DNA of 64,000 bases from an uncultured Clostridia bacterium (GCA_944393415.1 CALYAD010000053.1:1-64000), one strand, 5' to 3'; positions 35,653-43,944 are shown, counted from the stretch's first letter. The notes: generated by a model from the sequence alone, not told the origin. Numbers and translations: made by a program.

Positions 35653-36756
35653 TCAGCGACGCTTCAGCGCTTCTGTCAAAGCGGAAATCGCACTATAGAA
35701 AACAAACGGAAAGAATGCTATGCACAGGAAAGCAACTGTCAAGCCAAGATATCCATAGCCTATACCAAGAGAAAACCATCTCCAGCAGTACACTACCGCT
35801 CCCGCCATGACCGCAAGCGCGGCGACGGCGGAAAAAACCGCGCGAAGCAGAGGAGATAATGCCTTCGCTAAACGCCCCTCAGCCGAGACATCCGAAGCAT
35901 CGTCCGCTGAAACCGCTGCTTCCGCCGAGCCCGCAAGCTCCCGTGCTCTGAGCCTTTTGTATCGCTCCGAGAGCATATATCGTCTGCCAAGCTCCGCAAT
36001 TATAAGTGTTCCAAGCACCACCGAGGCGCATCCTCCCACAAGGAAGACTCCTACGGCGCTTTCTCCCGAGGAAAGACTTGAATATATATCGTAAACCGTC
36101 AGCAAAAGGGTAGCCGCCATCGCCGCCATACAGACCGCCACTCCGGCTGTCGCGCGCTGCAAGGACCTTTTTATCTTATCGGAACGTCTGGCCGCGCTCA
36201 GACCTCTTTGCCTGCTGAAATAGCATTTTCTGCCGCACGGCGCTACCGCGATAAAATTCCAGCCCTCATCCTGTTTGGATAACAGAAAATCACTCAGACT
36301 TTCATTTTCGCCCGCCGTACCCACATAATATTCCGCATCCGCGGAACGGGACGCCGTTTTTTCAAAAACATACTCGCCGGAATCGACCCCGCACAGCAGA
36401 TAGCCGTCGTCCATACGTTCGCACAGCCATTCCGTTTCCTCCCGTTCGTTTATGAAGCTTTCATAGAAGGAATATACTTCCCCGGGCAGCTTTTTCCTGT
36501 AATATTCTATTCCGTACCGGTCGAGTACATGCTCCCAATCCGGACTTTCCTCGAAATACTCATCTTCTTTTCTTCCGCATCCGGCGTATACATATCTCAC
36601 CGATTCATCCATTACAAATCCGTTTGTAATCACGCCGAAGCCTTTTATGTGAAGTCCTTTAGAGGACATTGAGTTCATATAATGAAGCACCGAGTTTTTC
36701 TCTCCGTCCGAAAACCCGATGTTGTTTAAAAAAGCAATTTTATTTACTGTTGTCAA
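35653..36756 (-). CDS. membrane protein with DUF2812-like repeats (tentative)
   Basis: This protein of about 367 residues has a soluble N-terminal half and three to four hydrophobic helices in its second half (about 215-365). The N-terminal half contains two similar stretches, MSSKGLHIKGFGVITNGF and LSKQDEGWNFIAVAPCG, which resemble the 'GWxLxxxGxxxYxF' pattern of DUF2812 proteins. No function is known. The start is doubtful: AGGTGAT four bases upstream favours TTG at 36756, while GTG at 36765 is also in frame. It is followed by a good terminator and seems to be its own unit. Confidence 0.6.
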   Translation of the reverse strand: MTTVNKIAFLNNIGFSDGEKNSVLHYMNSMSSKGLHIKGFGVITNGFVMDESVRYVYAGCGRKEDEYFEESPDWEHVLDRYGIEYYRKKLPGEVYSFYESFINEREETEWLCERMDDGYLLCGVDSGEYVFEKTASRSADAEYYVGTAGENESLSDFLLSKQDEGWNFIAVAPCGRKCYFSRQRGLSAARRSDKIKRSLQRATAGVAVCMAAMAATLLLTVYDIYSSLSSGESAVGVFLVGGCASVVLGTLIIAELGRRYMLSERYKRLRARELAGSAEAAVSADDASDVSAEGRLAKALSPLLRAVFSAVAALAVMAGAVVYCWRWFSLGIGYGYLGLTVAFLCIAFFPFVFYSAISALTEALKRR

Positions 36757-36838
36757 TTTAATCACCTATATATAACGGCAAAGGGAAACGGAAAACAGCC
36801 CGTTTTCTCAAGCCAGGAAAATTTCAATTTATTATTTT

Positions 36839-37333
36839 TTATTCACCGGAAATATCGGTGATGATAAGCCCGCGCTTTTTCGCGTAGCTTACCGTGTAAA
36901 AGCTTCCGCCTCCGTTTTTCCTGCAATAGCTGATGCAGTACCCGCTTCTATCCACCATATAGCGGTTACGGCGGAACATACACTCCCTTTCATAGCTTTC
37001 CGAGACATATATGACCTCGTCCGCGCGACTGATAAGCGCCGCGAGCTGCGCACGGTCCCGGGCGCTCCATCCGGTATCGTGATTCTTGCAGGGAAGCGCG
37101 ATCGTTAAAAAAATATCTTTTTTATACAGCTTCAAATTGTAGGTTACGACTGAGCATATCATATCAAAGCCGAGAGCGCCTCCGGCTATGAAACGCCGCA
37201 CACCTATATCATACAGCCTCAGTATTTCGGTCTTTACCCTCTCGCCCGTTTCAATATACCGCGACCTGGGAATATCTCTGTGACCCGTAAAACAGCAGGT
37301 CATATCCGGCGTATATTTATCATCGGACGACAT
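36839..37333 (-). CDS. SLOG-domain protein (DUF1273/YpsA-like)
   Basis: This 164-residue Rossmann-like protein has the SLOG signatures CCFTGHRDIPRS at the N-terminus, FIAGGALGFDMICS near residue 50, and ALPCKNHDTGW near residue 79. SLOG proteins bind nucleotide-derived ligands; YpsA-type members have been linked to stress and cell division, but the exact role is unknown. Start at 37333 after GGAGGG. It stands alone between the membrane protein gene and the DnaA-box spacer. Confidence 0.8.
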   Translation of the reverse strand: MSSDDKYTPDMTCCFTGHRDIPRSRYIETGERVKTEILRLYDIGVRRFIAGGALGFDMICSVVTYNLKLYKKDIFLTIALPCKNHDTGWSARDRAQLAALISRADEVIYVSESYERECMFRRNRYMVDRSGYCISYCRKNGGGSFYTVSYAKKRGLIITDISGE

Positions 37334-37511
37334 ATTTATCCCTCCGCGTCCCACAGATATGCACGCAACTGCGGAAAAGCTGCTGCAAAAGCGGGTAAGC
37401 TGCGCACGACTCTGTATGGCTGGAATCGATTTCTATTGTAGTTTTAAAATATTTATAATTAATTTAATAAAAATTTCATTAATTCGCGGATTAGTAACCG
37501 TTTAATCCGGA

Positions 37512-37542
37512 TTTTCCACAGTTATCCACATAGTTTTCCACA
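37512..37542 (+). promoter_or_regulatory. cluster of three DnaA-box-like sequences
   Basis: TTTTCCACA at 37512-37520, the consensus TTATCCACA at 37522-37530, and TTTTCCACA at 37534-37542 are in one orientation, with starts 10 and 12 bases apart. The middle box is a perfect match to the bacterial DnaA 9-mer and the outer two differ by one base. Confidence 0.6.
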
Positions 37543-37671
37543 GGCACACATCAGTTTCCCTGTCTGGGTCCGGAAACTATAAAACCATAAATAATATTCT
37601 AAATATTTTGTGTTTACTTCTATCGAAAAGCGTCGCTTACACCACGTATCTTATTCTTTTTTTATTTTACA

Positions 37672-37702
37672 ACGGCGGCGACATCGGAAAGCCGTCGCAA
37701 TA
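37672..37702 (-). other. GC hairpin between yifB and the DnaA-box spacer
   Basis: ACGGCGGCGACATC and then GCCGTCGC form partly complementary arms, next to an AT-rich stretch that is T-rich in the forward reading. It lies about 20-50 bases beyond the yifB stop and may end yifB transcripts. Confidence 0.4.
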
Positions 37703-37720
37703 AGAATAAAGCATTCCGTT

Positions 37721-39256
37721 TTATTCCGTGACAGCCCTGTCAAGGGTTCTGAACTGAATAGCCTCCGCCATATGTACTGTATTTATTTTTTCACTGCCGT
37801 CAAGATCCGCGATAGTTCTCGCTACCTTAAGCACCCGATCGTACCCGCGCGCAGAAAGTCCGATAGACTCATACGCATCAGTTATGAGCTTCTCCGCCTC
37901 CGGTTCGGTTACGCAATACCGTCTAATCTGAGCGGGAGTCATTTTCGCGTTGCAATATACTCCGCTCCCCTCAAAACGCTTTGAGGCGAAGGATCTTGCG
38001 CGGTTTACTCTCTCACGTATGACTGCGGAGCTTTCCCCTGTCTCAAGCCCGGCTATCTCCTGCTTCGTCAGCGAAGGCATTTCCACCTGTATGTCGATAC
38101 GGTCGAGCAGCGGACCGCTTATCCGGGAAAGATATCTCTTGACATCCTCCGCCTTACATGTACAGGGACGTGTCGGATGTCCCCGGTATCCGCATTTACA
38201 GGGATTCATTGCGCACAAAAGCATAAACGAACTCGGGAAACGCACCTTCCCGTTAGCTCTCGTAATCGTGATCTCCCCATCCTCAAGCGGCTGACGCAGA
38301 ACCTCGGTAACCTGCCTTGAAAACTCGGGAAGCTCGTCAAGAAACAGCACTCCGTTGTGGGCAAGAGAAATCTCGCCCGGTATCGGAACCGCTCCTCCGC
38401 CGGCAAGCGAGGCTGTCGACATCGTATGGTGAGGCGAACGGATCGGCCGCGTAGTGACAAGAGAAACTCCCTCCGGAAGCATTCCGGCTATCGAATAGAT
38501 TTTCGTAACTTCCACAGCCTCGTCAAAGGTCATATCCGGCAGAATAGTCGGAAGCCGCTTGGCGAGCATGCTCTTACCGGTCCCGGGAGGACCTATAATC
38601 AGCATGTTATGACCTCCGGCCGCCGCTATTTCCATCGCGCGTTTTGCTCTCGCCTGTCCCTTCACGTCGGAAAAATCAACATCCGCTTTGCCGCTTGCGC
38701 GCTTCAGAAGCTCGGGATCGAAAGCAACCGGTTCAAGCGTTCTTTTGCCGCTCAGGTGCTGGCAGAGCTCCCGCACGTTACTGACCGCGTATATCTCCAC
38801 TCCTTCGACGACCGAGGCTTCCCTTGCGTTGGCGGCAGGAACATATATTTCTCGTATTCCCTTATCTCTGAGCGCGAGCACCATGCAAAGAACGCCTCTG
38901 ACTCCGCGTATATCACCGGAAAGAGAAAGCTCTCCGATAAAACACTTTTTGTCAAACGGCACCGACTGATCTATAAATCCAGAGGAGCGCAGTATTCCCA
39001 CAAGCATCGCAAGGTCAAATGCGGTCCCGCTTTTTTTGGTGTCCGCCGGCGCCATGTTAATAACTATAGCGGCGTCCGGGAAGGTTATTCCGCTGTTATC
39101 TATCGCCGTGTGCACTCTTTCCTTCGCTTCCTTGACAGCGGCGTCCGGAAGACCAACCACCTCAAAGCTGGCGAGCTTATCTCTGACATCGCACTCGACG
39201 GTTACGATATAACCCTCCACTCCGTTTATACCCGCGCTGTAAACCGTTGAAAGCAT
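37721..39256 (-). CDS. YifB family Mg chelatase-like AAA ATPase (ComM-like)
   Basis: This 511-residue ATPase has an N-terminal Lon-protease-like fold segment (GYIVTVECDVRDKLASFEVVG... about 1-170), Walker A GPPGTGKSMLAKRLP near residue 222, Walker B LFLDELPEF, and a Mg-chelatase C-terminal part with CNAKMTPAQIRRYC and LSARGYDRVLKVARTIADL. ComM relatives aid branch migration during transformation. In Firmicutes it often precedes dprA, but no dprA is seen here. Confidence 0.92.
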   Translation of the reverse strand: MLSTVYSAGINGVEGYIVTVECDVRDKLASFEVVGLPDAAVKEAKERVHTAIDNSGITFPDAAIVINMAPADTKKSGTAFDLAMLVGILRSSGFIDQSVPFDKKCFIGELSLSGDIRGVRGVLCMVLALRDKGIREIYVPAANAREASVVEGVEIYAVSNVRELCQHLSGKRTLEPVAFDPELLKRASGKADVDFSDVKGQARAKRAMEIAAAGGHNMLIIGPPGTGKSMLAKRLPTILPDMTFDEAVEVTKIYSIAGMLPEGVSLVTTRPIRSPHHTMSTASLAGGGAVPIPGEISLAHNGVLFLDELPEFSRQVTEVLRQPLEDGEITITRANGKVRFPSSFMLLCAMNPCKCGYRGHPTRPCTCKAEDVKRYLSRISGPLLDRIDIQVEMPSLTKQEIAGLETGESSAVIRERVNRARSFASKRFEGSGVYCNAKMTPAQIRRYCVTEPEAEKLITDAYESIGLSARGYDRVLKVARTIADLDGSEKINTVHMAEAIQFRTLDRAVTE

Positions 39257-39387
39257 AATTTTCGTTTCCTTTCAAATACCAATGCCATCATCGCACAATA
39301 TTTGACTGCTTTTCGCAAACATTGTTTTCTCACCAGAAGTACATAAAACATATTTGCTATTATTCAAATCTTTATAGACACATTTTG

Positions 39388-40173
39388 TTACTCGGACATT
39401 TGTTCACATATTTCCTTCATGGACGGAAATATGTAATCAGGTCTTTCGTTTTCCTTGGCGTGCCGCGCGGTTTCAAGGTCCGTCTCACCTGTTAACACCA
39501 GCACCGTTTCCGCGCCGACGCGTTTTCCCAGCGCTATATCGGTATACAGTCTGTCTCCGAATATAACGGTTTCCTTGACACCAAACCCGGTATGCTCACA
39601 GATCATATTTATAGTATCCTCATAAGGCTTGCCAAAAAAACGTGGCGTAACTCCGGTACATACGGTTATAAGAGACGCAATGGCGCCGCTATCCGGAATA
39701 AAACCGTTTTCAGTGGGACAGTTCAGATCCGGGTGTGTACATAAAAACTCGGCTCCACCGCGCACCAGGTCGCACGCATGCTTCAGTTTATAATATGTAA
39801 GGGAAGTATCAAAGCTTGACACAACTATTTCGGCCTTATCGGACAAAACTATTCCCCTGCGGCAGAAATCGTTTTTAAGCTCATCCGTCCCGACAAGGAA
39901 CACCTCCCTGCCCCGTCTGTGAGCAAGCAGAAATTCCGCGGTAACATCTCCCGCCGTCATTACCTCCCCGCGCTCCGGAGCAAAACCCATTCGTCTCAGC
40001 TTTTCCGTATAATAATCAGAGGTATGTGAGGCATTGTTTGTAAAAAACAGGACCCGTCTGCCAAGTTCCCGAAGCTTATGAATAAACGCAACCGCCTCCG
40101 GAAAAACTTTTTCTCCGATGCATAGCGTCCCGTCCATATCAAACACAAACAGTTTTTTATCACCGAATATCAT
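39388..40173 (-). CDS. HAD-IIA family phosphatase (NagD-like)
   Basis: This HAD hydrolase of about 261 residues has motif I FVFDMDGTLCIGEKVFPEA, motif II FFTNNAS, and motif III GKPYEDTINMI with GDRLYTDIALGKRVGAETVLVLTGE. It belongs to the subfamily of nucleotide and sugar phosphate phosphatases; the true substrate is unknown. The start at 40173 (MIFGDKK) fits the family; an open frame of 18 more codons to 40227 has no ribosome site. It is divergent from coaW. Confidence 0.85.
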   Translation of the reverse strand: MIFGDKKLFVFDMDGTLCIGEKVFPEAVAFIHKLRELGRRVLFFTNNASHTSDYYTEKLRRMGFAPERGEVMTAGDVTAEFLLAHRRGREVFLVGTDELKNDFCRRGIVLSDKAEIVVSSFDTSLTYYKLKHACDLVRGGAEFLCTHPDLNCPTENGFIPDSGAIASLITVCTGVTPRFFGKPYEDTINMICEHTGFGVKETVIFGDRLYTDIALGKRVGAETVLVLTGETDLETARHAKENERPDYIFPSMKEICEQMSE

Positions 40174-40448
40174 ATTTATACCGTATCCGACAAGCACACA
40201 CAGTCTGTCGGAATTCATTGTCGTCATTTAAAAGGCAAAAGCATTATCAATTACGAGCGGGAGCACACGCACCCTCGGATATCGCTCTTGCTACATATAT
40301 TATAATTGAAATTTTATAAATATATGTAAATTCAGTGTAAATTTCTATCATTTCACTCCACTTTTCTATAATTTACATATTTTTAAACTATTATTAATGT
40401 TTATGTGTTAAAATGATACACAAAACAAACAGAAAAGAGCTACTTATT

Positions 40449-41267
40449 ATGAAAGCTACACTCGGGATCGATGTCGGCGGGAGTACGACAAAAATTGTCG
40501 GTTTTGACGAAAACAAGAAGCTTATTGAGCCGATGTTTATACACGCAATAGATCAGATAACCTCTATCTACGGCGCCTTCGGAAAATTTACGGATCATAA
40601 CGGGCTTTCGCTGCAGGATATAAGCGGTATCCGGGTTACCGGAGTAGGGGCTTCATTCCTCGATAAAGGCATTTACGGTCTGAAATTTGAGCGAGTATCG
40701 GAATTCAAATGCATCGGTGCGGGAGGACTGTATCTTTCCGGGCTCGACAGGGCTTTGATCGCGAGCCTGGGTACCGGAACCGCCTGCGTATACGCTGACC
40801 GCTGCGGCACAGTCGAGTATCTCGGCGGAACCGCAATCGGCGGAGGCACTCTGATGGGACTGAGCAAGCTGCTTCTCGGAATGGACACTATCAAGCACAT
40901 ATACGAGCTTGCCGAAGGCGGCGATCTCAGGCATATAGACCTGCGTATTAATAATATAACGAAAAAGGACGATCTTTCCGAGCTGCCATCCGAGCTTACC
41001 GTGGCTAACTTCGGCAAAATCAGCGATATAGCTACCAGAAACGATATCGCTCTCGGCATAATAAACATGGTATTTGAGGCGGTCGGGACTACCGCCGTTT
41101 TCGCCGCGCGAACCCGCAATATAAAAGACATAGTACTTACCGGCAATCTGACGACAATACCTCAGGCAGGACGTATTTTTGAAAATATCGGCAATATGCT
41201 CGGCGCTAATTTTATTATACCAAAACACGCTCAGTACGGCACCGTTATCGGAGCGGCGCTCAAATAA
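40449..41267 (+). CDS. coaW: type II pantothenate kinase
   Basis: This 272-residue ASKHA-fold kinase of the eukaryote/Staphylococcus-like type II group has GIDVGGSTTKIVGFD at the N-terminus, the ASLGTGTACVY phosphate loop and GGTAIGGGTLMGLSKLL. It phosphorylates pantothenate, the first step to coenzyme A, and the type is usually insensitive to CoA feedback. The ATG at 40449 is preferred to an ATG 12 codons earlier because the family starts at MKATLGIDVGG. It is the first plus-strand gene in an otherwise minus region, and has its own terminator. Confidence 0.88.
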   Translation: MKATLGIDVGGSTTKIVGFDENKKLIEPMFIHAIDQITSIYGAFGKFTDHNGLSLQDISGIRVTGVGASFLDKGIYGLKFERVSEFKCIGAGGLYLSGLDRALIASLGTGTACVYADRCGTVEYLGGTAIGGGTLMGLSKLLLGMDTIKHIYELAEGGDLRHIDLRINNITKKDDLSELPSELTVANFGKISDIATRNDIALGIINMVFEAVGTTAVFAARTRNIKDIVLTGNLTTIPQAGRIFENIGNMLGANFIIPKHAQYGTVIGAALK

Positions 41268-41296
41268 CTGATCAGTGGAAAAGTTTTTGAAAGTTG

Positions 41297-41369
41297 TTAA
41301 GAGAACTTTTTTCAAAAAGTTCTCTTAAACCCAAGGAACTGTCTTATAGGGACAGCTCCTTTTGTTTTT
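41297..41369 (+). terminator. tandem terminators after coaW
   Basis: A near-perfect hairpin TTAAGAGAACTTTTTT/AAAAAGTTCTCTTAA spans 41297-41328, preceded by AAAAGTTTTTGAAAG. A second hairpin, AGGAACTGTC/GACAGCTCCT at 41334-41360, is followed by TTTGTTTTT. The first is another member of the GGAACTTTTTTCAAAAAGTTCC family. Confidence 0.85.
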
Positions 41370-41441
41370 ATGTACTTTTTTTAACCGGAGAATTGTTTAC
41401 AGTCTTTTCTATCTTCAAATATTTCCGCTGCATTTCACATA

Positions 41442-41460
41442 TTTATCGATAAACGATAAA
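41442..41460 (+). promoter_or_regulatory. palindromic operator candidate
   Basis: TTTATCG-ATAAA-CGATAAA is a perfect inverted repeat with 7-base arms and a 5-base spacer. It ends seven bases before the -35 box of the DUF2975 promoter. The small HTH protein encoded two genes downstream could bind it; this is inference. Confidence 0.6.
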
Positions 41461-41466
41461 TTATTA

Positions 41467-41495
41467 TTGACAAACATAAATATTTGCTGTATAAT
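41467..41495 (+). promoter_or_regulatory. consensus sigma-A promoter
   Basis: TTGACA at 41467-41472 and TATAAT at 41490-41495 are exact consensus boxes with a 17-base spacer. The promoter drives the DUF2975-HTH-flavoprotein genes and predicts a 5' leader of about 115 bases. Confidence 0.85.
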
Positions 41496-41615
41496 AAAAA
41501 TAATGAAGCGCATGAAATTTATGCCTGCACTTTGTTTAATACGATTTACCTCAAAAACAGCCCTGAAGCTTTACCGATTCAGGCTTACAAAATATCTTTT
41601 ATAAGGAGAAATAAA

Positions 41616-42071
41616 ATGATAAAAAAGGCGACAATGTCGACAGCATTTGTTATGTCGGCGACAGCAATTCTGATAATCGGTGTTATGCTTGTATTATTTC
41701 CCTCGATACTTGCCAATTTCGGCGATTCCTTTTATTTTTCGGACGGAGCGGTCAATGTAACAGTTTATTTTTATACGTCTGTTATACCCGTTGCGGCGGC
41801 AGATTTGTTTTTAATAAAATTATTGTTTAATGTTAAAAAAAGCCTGGTATTTACAAATTCCAGCATATATTGTCTGAGAGCAATCGCACTATGCTGCCTT
41901 TTGGAGGCGGTTAATTCCGCGGTGGCTTCTGTGTTCTATGTCAGGAATCTGCTGCTCCCTGCGGTTACGATTGCTTTCTGCGCGTTTTTTATGTGCGTCG
42001 TCATGGTAGTGGTATCCTATGTTATCGCTGTGGGAGCGGATATAAAAAATGAAAATGACTTAACTGTCTGA
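41616..42071 (+). CDS. DUF2975-like membrane protein
   Basis: This 151-residue protein has four hydrophobic helices (about 10-32, 44-65, 84-108, 112-137) and short loops, fitting the DUF2975 family, which is commonly encoded beside a small YozG-like HTH protein. The start is ATG at 41616 after AAGGAG; longer open frames upstream overlap the promoter and are rejected. The HTH gene follows by 29 bases. The function is unknown; a role as membrane sensor or as antagonist of the HTH protein is conceivable. Confidence 0.8.
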   Translation: MIKKATMSTAFVMSATAILIIGVMLVLFPSILANFGDSFYFSDGAVNVTVYFYTSVIPVAAADLFLIKLLFNVKKSLVFTNSSIYCLRAIALCCLLEAVNSAVASVFYVRNLLLPAVTIAFCAFFMCVVMVVVSYVIAVGADIKNENDLTV

Positions 42072-42100
42072 GCTGTAAAGAACGAAAGGTATGGTCATAT

Positions 42101-42310
42101 ATGATAATAACCAATCTTGATGTTATGATGGCGAAAAGAAAAATTTCCTTAAATGAGTTGTCCCGGAAGGTCGGTATTACAGTTGCAAATTTGTCAATAT
42201 TGAAAAATAATAAGGCAAAAGCGATACGTTTTTCCACTCTGGATTCAATCTGCCGGGTGCTTGACTGCACTCCCTCGGATATTATCGAATACGTAAAGGA
42301 CGACAGCTGA
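42101..42310 (+). CDS. small HTH transcriptional regulator (YozG-like, Cro/C1 type)
   Basis: This is a 69-residue single-domain DNA-binding protein. ISLNELSRKVGITVANLSILKNNKAKAIRFSTLD forms the helix-turn-helix, and VLDCTPSDIIEYV is the usual closing segment. It lies in a unit with a DUF2975 gene upstream and the flavoprotein gene two bases after its stop. The palindrome at 41442-41460 is a natural candidate target. Confidence 0.88.
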   Translation: MIITNLDVMMAKRKISLNELSRKVGITVANLSILKNNKAKAIRFSTLDSICRVLDCTPSDIIEYVKDDS

Positions 42311-42312
42311 TT

Positions 42313-43416
42313 ATGAATGAATTAAATTTTGATTCAGGCTGTATATATGATATAGCCGTTATCGGTGCAGGTCCATCCGGCTCAAATTTTTCACGGCTCG
42401 TTGACAGCGTAAAATATAAAATTGTTTTAATAGACGGAGAGAATGAAGAAAATAAAAAGCCGTGCGGCGGTCTGCTTTCACCTGACGCGCAGGATATAAT
42501 GGCCCGGTATAACATAACTCTGCCTTCCGACATTCTTGTTTCTCCGCAGATTTTTTCCGTCCGTACAATTGATCTTGAATCCGGACTTATAAGACATTAC
42601 CGCAGAAGCTATATAAATATGGACAGATACAAATTTGACCGGTTTCTGCTTGGCATGGTGCCGCAAAGCGTGAGCCGCATAGAAGGAAGATGTATTTCCA
42701 TATCACAGGAAGATAAATACTATTTGCTTGAAATCAAAGGCAGGGAACGGATATCTGTAAAAATCAAGGCAAAAAATATCGTCGGAGCCGACGGAGCTTC
42801 TTCTATTGTCAGGAGAACTTTCTTCAAAAAAAGTACAATACAGAGATATACGGCTGTTCAGCAATGGTTTTACTCCGCGGACACAAATCCTTTTTATTCA
42901 TGTATATTTGACAGCAGTACATCGGAAAGCTGTTCGTGGGTATTTTTCAAGAATGGATTTCTGGTGTTCGGAGGTGCATTTAAGCCGTCAGGATGCAGAA
43001 TCGCCTTTGAGGAACAAAAGAGAAAGCTTATAAATATGGGGATTATTCCCGGCAATATAGAAAATAGTCTTGTCAGAACAGAGGCCTGCTCCGTACTTAG
43101 ACCTCATTTGTTCAAAGGCTTTTGTCCCGGAAAAAACGGTGTGTATCTGCTGGGAGAAGCCGCAGGCTTTATCAGTCCAAGCTCTCTCGAGGGCATCAGC
43201 AGCGCTCTGCTCAGCTCTGAAAAGCTTGCGGACGCATTCAATTCCGGAAAGGAGAATTTAATTTACAGGAAATATAAATCCGGAACCCTTTATCTGATGG
43301 GAAAGCTTAAATTAAAATGCATAAAGCGGCCGTTTATGTATAACAGAAAACTGCGCACAATAATTATGAAAACAGGTATTTTATCAATCAATATCAAGGA
43401 AAGCGCTGTGAAATAA
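42313..43416 (+). CDS. FAD-dependent oxidoreductase, geranylgeranyl-reductase-like
   Basis: This 367-residue flavoprotein has the N-terminal dinucleotide motif AVIGAGPSGSNFSRL near residue 15, KPCGGLLS near residue 50 (the Cys-containing loop of geranylgeranyl reductases), NIVGADGASSIVRR near 157, and the second FAD motif LLGEAAGFISPSSLEGISSAL near 280. Relatives reduce isoprenoid double bonds or act in pigment and lipid pathways; the substrate here is not known. It starts two bases after the HTH stop and ends at a strong terminator. Confidence 0.82.
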   Translation: MNELNFDSGCIYDIAVIGAGPSGSNFSRLVDSVKYKIVLIDGENEENKKPCGGLLSPDAQDIMARYNITLPSDILVSPQIFSVRTIDLESGLIRHYRRSYINMDRYKFDRFLLGMVPQSVSRIEGRCISISQEDKYYLLEIKGRERISVKIKAKNIVGADGASSIVRRTFFKKSTIQRYTAVQQWFYSADTNPFYSCIFDSSTSESCSWVFFKNGFLVFGGAFKPSGCRIAFEEQKRKLINMGIIPGNIENSLVRTEACSVLRPHLFKGFCPGKNGVYLLGEAAGFISPSSLEGISSALLSSEKLADAFNSGKENLIYRKYKSGTLYLMGKLKLKCIKRPFMYNRKLRTIIMKTGILSINIKESAVK

Positions 43417-43424
43417 AAATAACC

Positions 43425-43462
43425 GGGCTGTCTCAAATGAGTTTTTATCATTTGGACAGCCC
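43425..43462. terminator. bidirectional terminator between the flavoprotein gene and rplQ
   Basis: GGGCTGTCTCAAATGA and TCATTTGGACAGCCC are complementary with a T-rich loop. The hairpin lies between the plus-strand flavoprotein gene and the end of the minus-strand ribosomal operon, so it can serve both. Confidence 0.8.
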
Positions 43463-43472
43463 CTACTGTTTA

Positions 43473-43865
43473 TTATTCGGCTTTTTCCTTTTTCTCTTCC
43501 GCTGTGTCGGCGCTTAGCTCTACAGTCGGAACCGTGAGAGTGATAAGAGCCATTTCCGCTCCGTCTCCTCTGCGCGGGCCGAGCTTGTATACAGCCGTAT
43601 ATCCGCCGTTTATATCAGAATATCTGGGAGATATCGTATCGAACAGTCTCTTCGCCGTGTTCTCGGGAAGAACTGTAAGCGCACGGCGGAAATTTGAAAG
43701 CCCGCCCTTTTTACCGAGCGTTATCATTTTATCGGCAAGTGAACTGACATCTTTCGCTCTGGTCAGAGTAGTCTCGATCTTACCGTTTTCTATAAGATAG
43801 GCGACCATTCCGTAGAGCATGCTCATCCTGTGAGCTGTAGGTCTGCCAAGTTTTCTGGTTCCCAT
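43473..43865 (-). CDS. rplQ: 50S ribosomal protein L17
   Basis: This is a 130-residue protein with the family start GTRKLGRPTAHRMSMLYGMV and the TLTRAKDVSSLADKMITLG region, ending in a charged tail. It is the last gene of the alpha part of the ribosomal operon and is followed by a terminator. Length is normal. Confidence 0.96.
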   Translation of the reverse strand: MGTRKLGRPTAHRMSMLYGMVAYLIENGKIETTLTRAKDVSSLADKMITLGKKGGLSNFRRALTVLPENTAKRLFDTISPRYSDINGGYTAVYKLGPRRGDGAEMALITLTVPTVELSADTAEEKKEKAE

Positions 43866-43944
43866 TTTATGAAACCTCCTTCGTTATAATAAGTCCGTTA
43901 ATCCGTATTCAGAGCGTTATATACTCTTATTTGCGGAATTAATA

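Larger units (their letters stand above)
37334..37720. other. 387-bp intergenic region with AT-rich block and DnaA-like boxes
   Basis: No gene is supported. An AT-rich block at about 37433-37485 (ATATTTATAATTAATTTAAT and neighbours) is followed by three direct DnaA-box-like 9-mers at 37512-37542, more AT-rich sequence, and a GC hairpin near 37672-37696 that may end yifB transcripts. Confidence 0.6.

Noticed and set aside
37610-37984. 124-residue plus-strand open frame in the DnaA-box spacer
   Set aside because: It runs into the antisense of yifB, lacks a ribosome site and resembles no family.
38357-39250. 297-residue plus-strand open frame
   Set aside because: It is antisense to the well-supported yifB gene, has no ribosome site or recognised motif, and its composition mirrors the complementary codons.
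40367-40434. possible coaW promoters (TATAAT at 40367, TG-N-TAAAAT near 40408)
   Set aside because: Neither has an acceptable -35 box at the right spacing, so no promoter feature was listed.
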